NCBI RefSeq assembly: GCF_000332275.1
Contig: NZ_CM001776.1
Location: 992,001-1,056,000 of the forward strand
Length of the DNA: 64,000 bases
Source: Synechococcus sp. PCC 7336
Lineage (GTDB): Bacteria; Cyanobacteriota; Cyanobacteriia; Thermostichales; PCC-7336
Direction of reading: 5' to 3'
Both the position numbers and the translations under genes were made by a program. The notes beneath the pieces were generated by a model that was given only the letters and a program-made list of their open reading frames with translations, searched no databases and was not told the origin of the DNA. This document shows positions 1 to 8,319 of the stretch, piece after piece; position 1 is the first letter of the stretch; every line of letters begins with the position of its first letter.

Positions 1-681
1 GGGAAGGCAGCACGCAACATGCGCAGGGTGCGACCGGTGCCGCAGGCCAGATCGAGGATGCGGGTAAATTTGTCAGGTTTCGTGCCTGCGATTTCGACAA
101 TGGGACGAATGATGCGGCGACGCATGGCGTCGGCACTGCCGCCGAAGAGTAATTCCACTTGCAGATCGTATAGCTCTGCCGAGCGATCGCTGAGATACCC
201 GTCGGTTTGGTGGTGGAAGTTTTGCAGGTAGTACTGAGGGTAACCTTCAGTATCGATGTCGGGAGAGAACTCTTGGTGTTGCTTGCGGCTGATGCGATCG
301 CGGATAGAGAGGAGATCGAGCCAGACTAGGGGGTAAGTGCGGGCAAAGTCGAGCCAAGGGAGATCGAACAGCAGCGATTTGGGATAATAGCCCGCCTCTG
401 CATCTCGATAGTCTACCGCTAAAAGTTGTTCGTAACGCTGCCGTACCAACTGGAGTGTGGAGTCACTCACCTTTGCGGCAGCCTTCTGTGGAGAGGAAGA
501 GGCTTGTCCGCCTAAAAATTGCTGCGGTAACTCGGTGACGTCTGCGAGGAAGCGGCTGGCGCGCGAGGAGGTTAACTTGTGCAAGACTCCGAAGTAGTTC
601 TTACTCCACTGGATGGCTTTGTAAGCGTTTTCTTCGAATGAATGAGAGGCTAGATCGGCAAAGTTGGGAACGACTTGCATG
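1..681 (-). CDS. Class I SAM-dependent methyltransferase, 3' end outside window
   Basis: Reading leftwards from ATG at 681 there are 227 codons without a stop, so the gene runs off the window. Near residue 212 the translation has ILDLACGTGRTL, which is SAM-binding motif I of class I methyltransferases. The first about 200 residues form a helical N-terminal region containing YGYL-like aromatic stretches (for example GYPQYYLQNFHHQTDGYL). This layout, a long N-terminal extension before the Rossmann fold, is known from cyanobacterial methyltransferases of unknown substrate. The substrate cannot be told because the catalytic half lies outside the window. It sits upstream-to-upstream with nothing obvious; the next gene is also on the minus strand. 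Confidence 0.8.
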
Positions 682-757
682 GCTGCGAGAAGGCAATACT
701 GCTTAACTTATATTCATGTAACTGAATATAACGCATACTTCACTGACAGCCCCCGCG

Positions 758-1597
758 TCACTCCCGAGCGGGGCTATTCGATCGATGTATTGAGCGGTCC
801 CGAGACATTCTCTGCCGTTTGGCCTCGTACAGCAACAGCGCCCCAGCCACCCCCACATTGAGAGACTCCACTCCGGCCGCCATCGGAATGTCAACCGCCG
901 CATCTGCGATCGCCAACAGCTCGTCCGACAACCCAGCCCCTTCATTCCCCAATAAAAACAGCGTCGGTTGCGTCAAATCTAATTGCCAAAACGAGACAGC
1001 CGTGCGAGTGGCCGTCTCTGCTGCCGCCGCCAACAACTGTACTCCCTCTCCCTGACAGGTATTCAGCCAACTGGGCAAGTGGACAATCTCGGGGGGCTGG
1101 CGAAACCACTGACCGGCAGATGCCCTCAATACCTTGGGATGCTCTGGATCGACACTATCCGAACTCAGCCAAAGACCATCCGCACCTGCCGCCACTGCCG
1201 TTCGGATCGACATCCCCAAATTGCCGGGATCTTGCAGGCTGGCGAGGGCCAACCCCAAGCTCGGGATCGCAGGCTTGGCGATGGCGCGATGTTGGCAAAG
1301 GGCGACGACGCCATCGGGGGTTTGGGTGGTGGCGATCGCCGCCAACACCGCGTCTCCCACCAACTGCTGCCTGACTCCCGCCGGGATTTGTGCCTTCAAA
1401 TGAGGGTGGCGCTCCGACCACTGGGGCGTAAAACAGACGGCGTCGATCGGCCATTGGGTGGCGATCGCCTCTTGCAATAAATGGGTCCCCTCCGCCAAAA
1501 AGACAGCCTGTTCCCGTCGCCCTTTGGCCCAGTGGAGTTGGCGCAACTGCCTTATCCAAGGGTTGCGGGTGCTGGTCAAAATGGCAGGGGTATCCAC
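758..1597 (-). CDS. TrmH/SpoU-family RNA 2'-O-methyltransferase
   Basis: 279 residues with a GTG start. The N-terminal about 95 residues are a substrate-binding region (IRQLRQLHWAKGRREQ, FLAEGTHLLQEA) typical of the SpoU substrate-binding domain. The C-terminal SPOUT domain carries the three knotted-fold motifs: LQDPGNLGMSIRTA near residue 120, LLGNEGAGLSDE near 217, and VESLNVGVAGALLLYEA near 245. Such enzymes transfer a methyl group from SAM to a ribose 2'-OH of rRNA or tRNA in the cytoplasm. The family is clear; whether the target is 23S rRNA or tRNA cannot be read from the sequence. No ATG lies in a better position, and no strong ribosome binding site is seen before the GTG. Confidence 0.9.
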   Translation of the reverse strand: MDTPAILTSTRNPWIRQLRQLHWAKGRREQAVFLAEGTHLLQEAIATQWPIDAVCFTPQWSERHPHLKAQIPAGVRQQLVGDAVLAAIATTQTPDGVVALCQHRAIAKPAIPSLGLALASLQDPGNLGMSIRTAVAAGADGLWLSSDSVDPEHPKVLRASAGQWFRQPPEIVHLPSWLNTCQGEGVQLLAAAAETATRTAVSFWQLDLTQPTLFLLGNEGAGLSDELLAIADAAVDIPMAAGVESLNVGVAGALLLYEAKRQRMSRDRSIHRSNSPARE

Positions 1598-1678
1598 GAT
1601 CGGGCTCGCTGAGAAGGAGGTCGAAGCTGAGTTAAAATCTATAGGCTATTGGGATGGGAGATCGGGTGTCGAGATAAG

Positions 1679-2221
1679 ATGGGAATTCTGCAATCGCTCG
1701 ATATTGAAGCATTTTTGCACCAGAGTGTTGGTGAATGGATGTCGCAACAGACGAGCCATCAAGTGGCCTTTCGTCGCTACGAAAGTGGTCAATCCACCCT
1801 CGAGATCGAATGGGTGAGGGCCGATGCTCCCGAGGCGATTGCTGCCTGCGAGCAGCACGGCCTCAATCCTGCGATTGCCTTGGGCGGTCTCAGCACTACC
1901 TGGAGGGGGCGCCTGGGGCAAGAAACTGTCGAACGCACCGAACGCAACCTTCTCATCCTCCTGCCCGATCGCGATAATCCCAGACAGGGCAAGCTGGTAT
2001 ACCAATTGAATGGCGATCGACAATCTTCTGTACGGGGCACTTACTCTCTCGGCAGCGACGAAGCGCTTACCCTGATTACAATCGACAAAGAGACCTCATT
2101 GCAAGAACGGATTTGGTTTGCCAGCGAGAATCTGCGCTTGCGCTCGGCAGTCTGCAAGCAACAGGGCGGCTTCAGCACTGCTTCGCTCAATTCTGACATT
2201 CGCCGCTTGTCCCGCTCCTAG
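1679..2221 (+). CDS. CpcS/CpeS-type phycobiliprotein chromophore lyase
   Basis: 180 residues from ATG at 1679; an in-frame ATG at 1649 would add ten residues that do not look like the family. The protein has the lipocalin-like CpcS/CpeS pattern: an early segment with GEWMSQQTSHQVAFRR, then a central beta-rich part, and near the end ERIWFASENLRLRSAV followed by GGFSTASLNSDIRR. Lyases of this family attach phycocyanobilin or a related bilin to a cysteine of phycobiliproteins, so the organism very likely has phycobilisomes. Which subunit and cysteine it serves cannot be judged. It is followed after 12 bases by a small membrane protein gene on the same strand. Confidence 0.88.
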   Translation: MGILQSLDIEAFLHQSVGEWMSQQTSHQVAFRRYESGQSTLEIEWVRADAPEAIAACEQHGLNPAIALGGLSTTWRGRLGQETVERTERNLLILLPDRDNPRQGKLVYQLNGDRQSSVRGTYSLGSDEALTLITIDKETSLQERIWFASENLRLRSAVCKQQGGFSTASLNSDIRRLSRS

Positions 2222-2233
2222 AGAGATTGGAGC

Positions 2234-2437
2234 ATGGATGCGCGCTTTTCACTCGCACCGATGTCTCCTTTAATTCGAGGGCTCACAGTCTTGCTGTGGC
2301 TGTTGCCGCTTGGGTTTGGAGGGTATGCGATCGCGGCTCGATCGTGGCCTAGCGGACTCTTGTTTCTGTTCCTCTTCAGTCTGTATGGAGCCGTCTGGAT
2401 AGGGTGTCGGCCCTCTGGATTTGCGGTATCCAGTTAA
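2234..2437 (+). CDS. Small two-helix membrane protein, probably truncated
   Basis: 67 residues after a good GGAG ribosome binding site. Two hydrophobic segments (about residues 14-34 and 40-58) are joined by a short charged loop, then CRPSGFAVSS and a stop. In cyanobacteria, similar beginnings (two helices followed by RPSRFEV) continue into a PH-like domain, which is absent here. The last codons and stop lie inside a 15-bp tandem repeat, so the domain was probably cut off by repeat insertion or expansion. It could still be expressed as a short membrane peptide. Its position 12 bases after the lyase gene suggests co-transcription. Confidence 0.5.
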   Translation: MDARFSLAPMSPLIRGLTVLLWLLPLGFGGYAIAARSWPSGLLFLFLFSLYGAVWIGCRPSGFAVSS

Positions 2438-2467
2438 GCGGTATCCAGTTAAGCGGTATCCAGTTAA
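2423..2467. repeat. Tandem repeat, three copies of a 15-bp unit
   Basis: The unit GCGGTATCCAGTTAA is repeated three times without mismatch (2423-2437, 2438-2452, 2453-2467). The first copy supplies the last codons and the TAA stop of the small membrane protein before it. Because every copy brings its own stop in the same frame, changes in copy number would not alter that protein. Confidence 0.9.
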
Positions 2468-2527
2468 GACGTAGCCATTGTGTTTCCAATCTGGACGCGC
2501 CGCATTCCTTTCAGGGACATTGCCAGA

Positions 2528-2774
2528 CCTGAGTTCGATGACTCTGCATGGCCCTCACCCCCGGCCCCTCTCCCAAACTTGGGAGAGGGGAGAAACAGCC
2601 GAAAATCCTTACGGGGTCTTGTTCCCCTGTCCCCAAAGTTGGGGGTAGGGGTTAGGGGAAGGGGGCCACAGGCATCTAGACAAATGGCCAATGTTTCGGA
2701 ATATGAATTTCGCCAGCAGCATCAGAATTGGGGGAAGGGGCTAGGGGATGGGGCCAGACACTTGTCGAACTGAC
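2528..2774. mobile_element. MITE-like interspersed element, copy A
   Basis: It begins CCTGAGTTCGAT and ends TGTCGAACTGAC, so the ends are short imperfect inverted repeats of each other. Inside are the hairpin made by CCCCTCTCCCAAACTTGGG and its complement, and a CCCCAAAGTTGGGGG hairpin. It shares these parts, in the same order, with copies at 6778, 14405 and 18125. This copy carries about 60 extra bases (2668-2730) not seen in the others. It has no open reading frame of its own and would depend on a transposase made elsewhere if it moves at all. Confidence 0.75.
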
Positions 2775-3135
2775 ATTGCCAGCGTTCGAGTCGCCAATCA
2801 GGCGGATATCAAACGGGAGCTGGGGTGGAGTGTTCGCATTGGCGTGGGAGGGTTGTGATGGTGGCAAACCTCCAGACAATCCTCCCCAATACCCTCACTC
2901 GGTAGCCCTAGCAGAGGCAAGACTGACCTTGAGGGAATGAACTCCGCAGCGCATCAAAAGGCTAATATATTAACCTTATACAGGTCGGCAAATCCAAAAA
3001 GCTCACGAAAATCACCTAGTTCGATGTGCTAAGGTCGGCCAATTTACCCAGAAACGCTTTACAAGCATTAGTGTTCGTACTAAAATTTTGGAGAAATAAA
3101 TCATTGATGTTTTACTCTGACCTGTTCGTCGCGAA

Positions 3136-3177
3136 ATACGTTTAGAAATCGATCTGCAGATCGATTTCTAAACGTAT
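3136..3177. repeat. Perfect 42-bp palindrome
   Basis: The left arm reads ATACGTTTAGAAATCGATCT, followed by the centre GC, and the right arm is its exact complement; there is no loop. The centre is CTGCAG at 3154-3159, flanked by GATC on both sides. There is no run of T after either arm, so it is not a standard intrinsic terminator. A perfect palindrome of this length is unstable in most bacteria, so its survival is notable. Confidence 0.95.
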
Positions 3178-3223
3178 AGAACTAACGCCAGCTTGGGTGG
3201 GCGATCGCTCTGCTGGCAAGCAT

Positions 3224-3261
3224 TGTTCTAAATAATTGGGTGTGTTCTAAATAATTGGGTG
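3224..3261. repeat. 19-bp direct repeat, two adjoining copies
   Basis: TGTTCTAAATAATTGGGTG occurs at 3224-3242 and again at 3243-3261 with no mismatch. It lies about 100 bases before the sugar transferase gene, and may be a recent slippage duplication or a paired protein-binding site. Confidence 0.9.
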
Positions 3262-3357
3262 ACTGACGAGAGATATACGGGCTCTGGACCGTGGCTTAGA
3301 TGGGCATGTGTTGCCTTAAAAGTTCCTTTCTATTGCATTTGAAGGTGGATAAGCGCG

Positions 3358-4035
3358 ATGGGGCCAATTTCAAATCAATCCCGAAGTTACTCCTATGCTG
3401 TTGCCATATCGCTATCTGGCGATATAGCTCATGCTTCCGTGAAGTCGGCATTCAAGCGAATGGTCGATCTTGTCGGGGCTTCAGTCGGCTTGATTGTTTT
3501 GTTGCTGCTCTTTGTGCCGATCGCTGTGGCGATCGGCTTAGATAGTCCGGGTCCTATTATCTTTAGGCAAAAGCGGTACGGTTTGCACGGACAGCCTTTT
3601 CAAGTTTTGAAGTTCCGCTCGATGGTAGATGGGGCAGATGCTTGCAAGTGCGAGGTTGAGAATGAAGCCAACGGACCGATTTTTAAAAACCGCAACGATC
3701 CTAGAGTGACTCGCGTCGGCCGCTTCCTACGCTCCAAAAGTCTGGACGAATTGCCTCAGTTTTGGAATATTTTGATGGGGGAAATGAGTCTGGTGGGAAC
3801 TCGCCCGCCGACGGAAGACGAGATTCTGCAATACGGCGATCGCCATTGGCAGCGTTTGAATGTCAAACCTGGCTTGACGGGAGAATGGCAGGTCTGTGGC
3901 CGCTCCTCAGTCGATAACTTTGAAGATATTCTCGATCTCGACTTGGCCTATCAGGCGAAATGGACGCCGATCTACGATTTACAGGTGCTCTGGCAGACCG
4001 TCCTCGCCGTCCTCTTCGGCAAAGGGGCATGGTAA
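3358..4035 (+). CDS. Bacterial sugar-phosphate transferase (polyprenyl-P initiating transferase)
   Basis: 225 residues. A single membrane helix (about residues 40-61, GLIVLLLLFVPIAVAIGL) follows the basic segment KSAFKRMVDLVGA. The catalytic part carries the family signatures: SPGPIIFRQKRYG near 63, FQVLKFRSMV near 80, RVTRVGRFLRSKSLDELPQ near 115, GEMSLVGTRPP near 141 and KPGLTGEWQV near 165. Members of this family (PF02397) transfer a sugar-1-phosphate from a UDP-sugar to undecaprenyl phosphate at the inner face of the plasma membrane, beginning exopolysaccharide or O-antigen synthesis. It is the short single-helix form and lacks the PilZ- or CoA-binding-like N-terminal half of longer relatives. 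No other polysaccharide genes are next to it. Confidence 0.92.
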   Translation: MGPISNQSRSYSYAVAISLSGDIAHASVKSAFKRMVDLVGASVGLIVLLLLFVPIAVAIGLDSPGPIIFRQKRYGLHGQPFQVLKFRSMVDGADACKCEVENEANGPIFKNRNDPRVTRVGRFLRSKSLDELPQFWNILMGEMSLVGTRPPTEDEILQYGDRHWQRLNVKPGLTGEWQVCGRSSVDNFEDILDLDLAYQAKWTPIYDLQVLWQTVLAVLFGKGAW

Positions 4036-4238
4036 TTGCCCGTCAGGATTTGAACGTTCTGCCTAATGTTCAAGTGAAAGTCAGGAAATCAGCCAAGAGA
4101 TAAATCACGAACAACTCAATTCAGTAGGGGCATAGATATTGCAGTCGAGAACATAGCAACTTGTAATTGCGATCCCTCTTGCCATACTCTGGAGATTCTT
4201 CTCCCGATGAGCATTCTATTTGACGTATAATTATAGTC

Positions 4239-5144
4239 TCAGAGATTTTTCTGGAAATCTTCTAGGCTCTCTGCTTCTAAAGCAATATCTAGAAGTTCCT
4301 CGAGTCGCTCTGGATTGGCGATCGCCTGTAGCGATGTCGAGACAGCTTGAGGGAGCGGTCCAAACTGATGGGATAGGAGGCGGACAAGCATCCGCTTCCC
4401 CTCTTCTGCCTTACCTCTAGCTTCGCCTCTAGCTTCGCCTTTAGCTTCGCCTTTAGCTTCGCCTCTAGCCTCAGCTTCGCTCAACCAATCCTTCAATAGG
4501 GGAGACTCCATCAAATCCAACATTTTTCTGCTCCTGAGGAATTCTTCGATAACATCCCGCCCCGTCGGCTGGAGCGAACTCAACAGCACCGCCACCGCGA
4601 GCAAATCCTGTTGCCTCGACTTTAATTCTACTCGCTCGGAAATGGCTGCTTCACAAGCCTCAAGCCGCTGCTTCAGATTGTTCGGCGGTCCCATCAGAGG
4701 TATCAAGGGCAGCAGGCCGGGGCGATCGCTGGCTAAAATCGTCGCTGGATCTTGCTCCCAGAGCCTGAGGATTCGAAATTGCACTCGAATCCCGCCGCAT
4801 TCATAGACATCGGGCATCTCCCGAGCCGCTTTGCTGTCCTCCAGCAATATCAAGATCTGAGTTGGTGCTTTGCCATAGTCGAGCAAGATAAACAGCGAAT
4901 ATTCAGCCATGCGCAGCGGCATCACCGTGAGAGGCTGACGCTGAAATTCTATATGTGCAATGCCCAGCTTGCCATTGGGGGAAGAATAGCGCACGACAAA
5001 ATCCGCTCGCCGCTCGCGAGAAGTCAATACTGGATTGACGATCTCCTCCACCCGAACCGCGTCGCCCAGCAGCCATTGAAGAAAGTCCTGGCTGTAATCT
5101 CCGACTAGACTGCGCAGGTTGATGTCGTACTCATTGCGGGTCAT
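4239..5144 (-). CDS. Rpn/PD-(D/E)XK nuclease-like protein with DUF4351 C-terminus
   Basis: 301 residues from ATG at 5144; a longer TTG start at 5183 would add a serine-rich stretch and is less likely. The N-terminal part has ADFVVRY and GIAHIEFQ, the spaced Asp and Glu-x-Gln pattern of the PD-(D/E)XK-like core in Rpn-type proteins. Then comes a helical region, a run of GEAR/GEAK tetrapeptides (about residues 224-246), and a C-terminal domain RMLVRLLSHQFGPLP...LEELLDIALEAESLEDF of the DUF4351 type. Rpn relatives in E. coli are DNases that promote RecA-independent recombination; function here is inferred from resemblance only. Two further relatives lie at 42.8 and 49.1 kb. Confidence 0.8.
   Translation of the reverse strand: MTRNEYDINLRSLVGDYSQDFLQWLLGDAVRVEEIVNPVLTSRERRADFVVRYSSPNGKLGIAHIEFQRQPLTVMPLRMAEYSLFILLDYGKAPTQILILLEDSKAAREMPDVYECGGIRVQFRILRLWEQDPATILASDRPGLLPLIPLMGPPNNLKQRLEACEAAISERVELKSRQQDLLAVAVLLSSLQPTGRDVIEEFLRSRKMLDLMESPLLKDWLSEAEARGEAKGEAKGEARGEARGKAEEGKRMLVRLLSHQFGPLPQAVSTSLQAIANPERLEELLDIALEAESLEDFQKNL
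4414..4473. repeat. 12-bp coding tandem repeat, five units
   Basis: On the plus strand the unit is CCTCTAGCTTCG with C/T changes at one or two places, five units long. On the coding strand it encodes a Gly-Glu-Ala-Arg/Lys linker between the nuclease-like and DUF4351 parts of the gene at 4239-5144. Twelve bases keep the frame, so slippage would change linker length only. Confidence 0.85.
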
Positions 5145-5276
5145 TGAACAGAGACTAGAAGAGCTGGACTGAAATGTTTTCAAGGGGCATAGATGATTTG
5201 TAATGGGTGAGAGGCGATCGCGTTTGGGAAGTAGTGGAACTTAGCTGAGCGGCAGAGAAGCCCGCGCAGCGGTAAG

Positions 5277-5513
5277 TTACAGTGTCTGCGAGCGAGATCG
5301 TGGCGGCCAGAGGGCAGACGGAGTCTCTATAGCCGCTTCGTCTAACAACACAGTGGGCAAAGCTTGCATGAGCCAAAGATGAGAGGGGGCGATCGCAAGA
5401 GTTGGAGACGGAGCTGGGGGAATCGATTTCACCAATTGTAACGATAAGTCGATCTCCAAGGCTAGGATATCGAGTTCCAATTCCAGCAAGTGTTGTTGTA
5501 AGTTGCGATCCAT
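5277..5513 (-). CDS. Hypothetical small protein
   Basis: 78 residues from ATG at 5513 (the frame is open back to 5558). The first 26 residues form a leucine-rich amphipathic helix (LLELELDILALEIDLSLQLV), followed by proline-rich sequence. I do not recognise a family. It lies in a 650-base space between the Rpn-type gene and fructokinase, where nothing else is evident on either strand. It may be a real small gene or chance, and codon preference cannot decide at this length. Confidence 0.35.
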   Translation of the reverse strand: MDRNLQQHLLELELDILALEIDLSLQLVKSIPPAPSPTLAIAPSHLWLMQALPTVLLDEAAIETPSALWPPRSRSQTL

Positions 5514-5796
5514 AAAACAGGTCCGACGAGGGACAGTATTAGTCAGTATAGGTACCACATATAGTGTGCAAACCTTTCAGATTGAGTTACTCTCCACGTT
5601 AGATGGAAATCGAGCATTGCGGAGAGAAGCTTTAATCCGCTCCTTGGAGATTAGCCTGCCCCAGATTAGTTCCAGAAAGATCGGTTGCGAGTCGAATCTA
5701 AAATCATCGCTATCTCGAGAGTGTCGCGCACGGGCTGACTGGCGATGGCCAGTGCGAACGTTAAGCCAGTCTGGATAGAGAGGAGGAAAAACTGGC

Positions 5797-6777
5797 ATGA
5801 GTGTCACCGAGATCGCCCCTGTTGTTTTGTGCTTGGGGGAGGTGTTGTGGGACTGCTTGGCGGATGAGGTGGGGCGATCGCGGCAACAAGTTTCGGGCTG
5901 GACTCGTTACCCTGGCGGCGCTCCGGCAAACGTGGCGACGGCATTGGCGAAATTGGGAGTGGCTAGCGGGTTCGTCGGTTGTGTGGGCAGCGATCGCCTG
6001 GGCAGTCAGCTTGTCCAGATCTTGACGGAGTCGGGGGTCAATCTGGAGGGCCTACAGCAGCATCCCACGGCCCCAACCCGCCAGGTTTATGTCACGCGCA
6101 CGGCAGAGGGCGATCGCCAGTTTGCCGGATTCGATCGCCCCAACCGCCAGTTTGCCGACACCTATCTCGAGCCCGACCCATTGCCCGCATCGCTATTTGC
6201 GCAGGCTCGCTATCTCGTATTGGGAACCTTGGGCTTGGCTTACTCGCCGACAAAAGCGGCAGTGGCGCGGGCGATCGCTTGGGCGCAACAGCATTCTCTG
6301 ACAGTGGTGGTCGATCTCAACTGGAGACCGACGTTTTGGCCCGATCCCAATGCCGCCAAAGCTGCGATACTCCCATTGCTCAACTGCGCAGATCTGGTCA
6401 AACTGACTGCTGAAGAAGGGCACTGGCTGTGCCACTCCGATGACCCCAGCGAAATTGTGCGGCAGTTGCAGCCCGCGCTCGGGGTGTGCGTCACGGATGG
6501 CGATCGCGGCTGCCGCTACTGTTGCGAAGCCCAGCGGGGATTTGTGCCCGCCTTTGCGGTACCGACTGTGGATGCCACAGGTGCGGGGGATGGATTTTTG
6601 GCGGCACTGGTGGCGGCACTGGCGCGATCGCCCCAAGATGGCTCCAGAGATTGGCAGCAGGTTGTGACTTATGCCAGTGCCGTGGGGGCGTTGACTGTAA
6701 CGAGTGCAGGGGCGATGGCTGCACAACCCACAGCATTACAGGTGAGTGACTTCTTGGCTGGAGAACTGGCAGAGTAA
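5797..6777 (+). CDS. PfkB-family carbohydrate kinase, probable fructokinase
   Basis: 326 residues, preceded by a strong GAGGAGG ribosome binding site. The N-terminal LCLGEVLWDCL and GGAPANVATALAKLG (about residues 41-55) form PfkB signature 1 with the substrate-contacting GGxxxN. The C-terminal VDATGAGDGFLAALVAAL (about 258-275) is signature 2, with the GAGD anion hole and the Asp that acts as catalytic base. RYPGGAPAN and the E-x-W start are typical of fructokinases rather than ribokinases or adenosine kinases. It would phosphorylate fructose to fructose-6-phosphate with ATP in the cytosol, consistent with sucrose turnover. The gene ends immediately before MITE-like copy B, whose first base follows the stop region. 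Confidence 0.87.
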   Translation: MSVTEIAPVVLCLGEVLWDCLADEVGRSRQQVSGWTRYPGGAPANVATALAKLGVASGFVGCVGSDRLGSQLVQILTESGVNLEGLQQHPTAPTRQVYVTRTAEGDRQFAGFDRPNRQFADTYLEPDPLPASLFAQARYLVLGTLGLAYSPTKAAVARAIAWAQQHSLTVVVDLNWRPTFWPDPNAAKAAILPLLNCADLVKLTAEEGHWLCHSDDPSEIVRQLQPALGVCVTDGDRGCRYCCEAQRGFVPAFAVPTVDATGAGDGFLAALVAALARSPQDGSRDWQQVVTYASAVGALTVTSAGAMAAQPTALQVSDFLAGELAE

Positions 6778-6829
6778 CCTGAGTTCGATAGCCCTGCATT
6801 GTCCTCACCCCCAGCCCCTCTCCCTAGGG

Positions 6830-8319
6830 CTATCCATTAGGCACAAGTCGATGGAGAGCTTACTGTGACTGGATTATAAACTGCAGTAGAGACTGAAGCA
6901 GTTGTAGCCGGAGGGAGAGAAACCATGCAAGATTGGGTCAGCCAAGAAATCAACCCGATCCACTTCGCCGATTTGCGACATGCAAAGCGGTTGGGGCAGA
7001 TCGTCACAGACTTGAGTGAGCAGCCCACAGCGAGCGTGCCTCAGGCGAGTGGGAATGCCTCAGTGGCCCAAGGAACCTATCGATTTTGGGCCAACCCGAA
7101 GGTGAGCACGAGCAGCATTCTGGACAGTCATCGTGATGGAGTGGTCAGGCGGGCCCTCACGGGCAAGACGGTGCTGGCCATTCAAGACACAACGGATTTC
7201 GACTTCACCACTCACCCCCAGACCGAAGGGCTGGGCTTCATCAATCAAAGCCATCAACAGGGAATCAAAGTCCACAGTTGTTTTGCGGTGAGCGGCGAGG
7301 GAGAACCCTTAGGTCTGTTGAGTCAATTCATCTGGAATCGCAAACAGCGGCGCGGGAAGAAAGAAAAACGCTCAGTGACTCCCATCGAGCAAAAGGAAAG
7401 CTATCGCTGGATAGCAACTCTCGCAGCCGTAGAGCGAGAGCTCGCGGGCCAAGAGCAAGTGGTTCATATTGGCGATCGAGAAGCAGACATCTTCGAACTG
7501 TTTGCCCATCCCCGTGCGGACAACAGGGAGTTACTCATCCGCGCAAGGCACAATCGCAAACTTAGCCACGAGCTGGGCAAGTTCATCCCCACCCTCGAAC
7601 AAGCCCCAGTCTTGGGAGCGATGAGCCTGCAAGTGCAGCGTAATCCCAAGCGAGCGGCCCGCATTGCCCAGTTGCAGGTGCGGGCGATGGCGGTGACGCT
7701 GGAGGTGCCATCGCATCACCTCAAAGCCGCGAGCTTAGAGCCCGTGCGCCTCAATGCCATCTTCGTGGAAGAAACCGTCCCCCCTGATGATGGCGCTCAG
7801 CCGATTCGCTGGTTTCTGCTGACCAGCTTGCCAGTTGAGAGCTTCGAGCAGGTCTGTCAGTGCATCCGCTGGTATAGCTACCGCTGGCTGATTGAGCGGT
7901 TTCACTTCACCCTCAAAAGTGGCTGTGGCATCGAACAGCTCCAACTGCAAAGCTATGAGCGCTTGCTCAAGGCTCTGGCAACCTACAACGTTGTAGCTTG
8001 GCGATTGATGTGGCTGACCTACCGCGCTCGACTCACCCCGCAAGCCTCCTGTGAGCTCGTTTTACAGCCTGCTGAATGGCGGCTGTTACGACGCAAGTTT
8101 GTGCCGAAAAGTCGCTCTCAAAAGCCACCCACTCTGCAACAGGCAATGCTGTGGATTGCTCGATTGGGAGGCTTCTTGGCTCGCAAGGGCGATGGCAACC
8201 CTGGATTGAAGACGCTTTGGCGAGGGCTGACCAAACTCCACCATTTGCTTGAAGGGGCTCAACTGGCTTCTCAAAGCTAGTGCCTGTCTATGGTTCAGCT
8301 ACTTTTGCCTAATGGATAG
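6830..8319 (+). mobile_element. Intact IS4-family (IS50/Tn5-like) insertion sequence, 1490 bp
   Basis: Both ends can be read. The terminal inverted repeats are CTATCCATTAGGCA at 6830-6843 and its exact complement at 8306-8319, with weaker similarity for about ten more bases. A direct repeat CTCCCTAGGG flanks it at 6820-6829 and 8320-8329, which is the 10-bp target duplication. It contains one transposase gene. Undamaged ends, duplication and open frame suggest that insertion was recent. The target is the palindromic centre of a MITE-like repeat. Confidence 0.93.
6925..8280 (+). CDS. Tn5/IS4-type DDE transposase
   Basis: 451 residues, close to the 476 of Tn5 transposase. The N-terminal WVSQEINPIHFADLRHAKRL is the DNA-binding segment typical of the Tn5 group, followed by ASVPQASGNASVAQGTYRFW. 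The catalytic core shows LAIQDTTDFDF (first Asp, about residue 88), HIGDREADIFEL (second Asp, about 184) and YSYRWLIERFHFTLKSG (Y-(2)-R-(3)-E motif with the catalytic Glu, about 315). The C-terminal part would be the dimerisation region. It catalyses cut-and-paste movement of the surrounding element. A GGAGGGAGAG stretch lies 13 bases before the ATG. Confidence 0.93.
   Translation: MQDWVSQEINPIHFADLRHAKRLGQIVTDLSEQPTASVPQASGNASVAQGTYRFWANPKVSTSSILDSHRDGVVRRALTGKTVLAIQDTTDFDFTTHPQTEGLGFINQSHQQGIKVHSCFAVSGEGEPLGLLSQFIWNRKQRRGKKEKRSVTPIEQKESYRWIATLAAVERELAGQEQVVHIGDREADIFELFAHPRADNRELLIRARHNRKLSHELGKFIPTLEQAPVLGAMSLQVQRNPKRAARIAQLQVRAMAVTLEVPSHHLKAASLEPVRLNAIFVEETVPPDDGAQPIRWFLLTSLPVESFEQVCQCIRWYSYRWLIERFHFTLKSGCGIEQLQLQSYERLLKALATYNVVAWRLMWLTYRARLTPQASCELVLQPAEWRLLRRKFVPKSRSQKPPTLQQAMLWIARLGGFLARKGDGNPGLKTLWRGLTKLHHLLEGAQLASQS

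Larger units (their letters stand above)
2775..3357. other. Non-coding stretch with palindrome and repeats
   Basis: No convincing gene is seen on either strand. The stretch is AT-richer than its surroundings from about 2950 to 3130. It contains the perfect palindrome at 3136-3177 and the 19-bp direct repeat at 3224-3261 described separately. The last 90 bases probably hold the promoter of the sugar transferase gene that starts at 3358, but no clear promoter motif can be pointed out. Confidence 0.6.

Noticed and set aside
4220-4236. TTGACGTATAATTATAG resembling promoter boxes
   Set aside because: The -35-like and -10-like boxes almost touch, and the site lies at the converging ends of two genes.
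5248-5281. GAGAAGCCCGCGC near 5.26 kb recalls the TnpB-element end at 26.55 kb
   Set aside because: The match covers about 13 bases plus scattered bases, with no TnpB codons nearby, so it is not safe to call a second scar.
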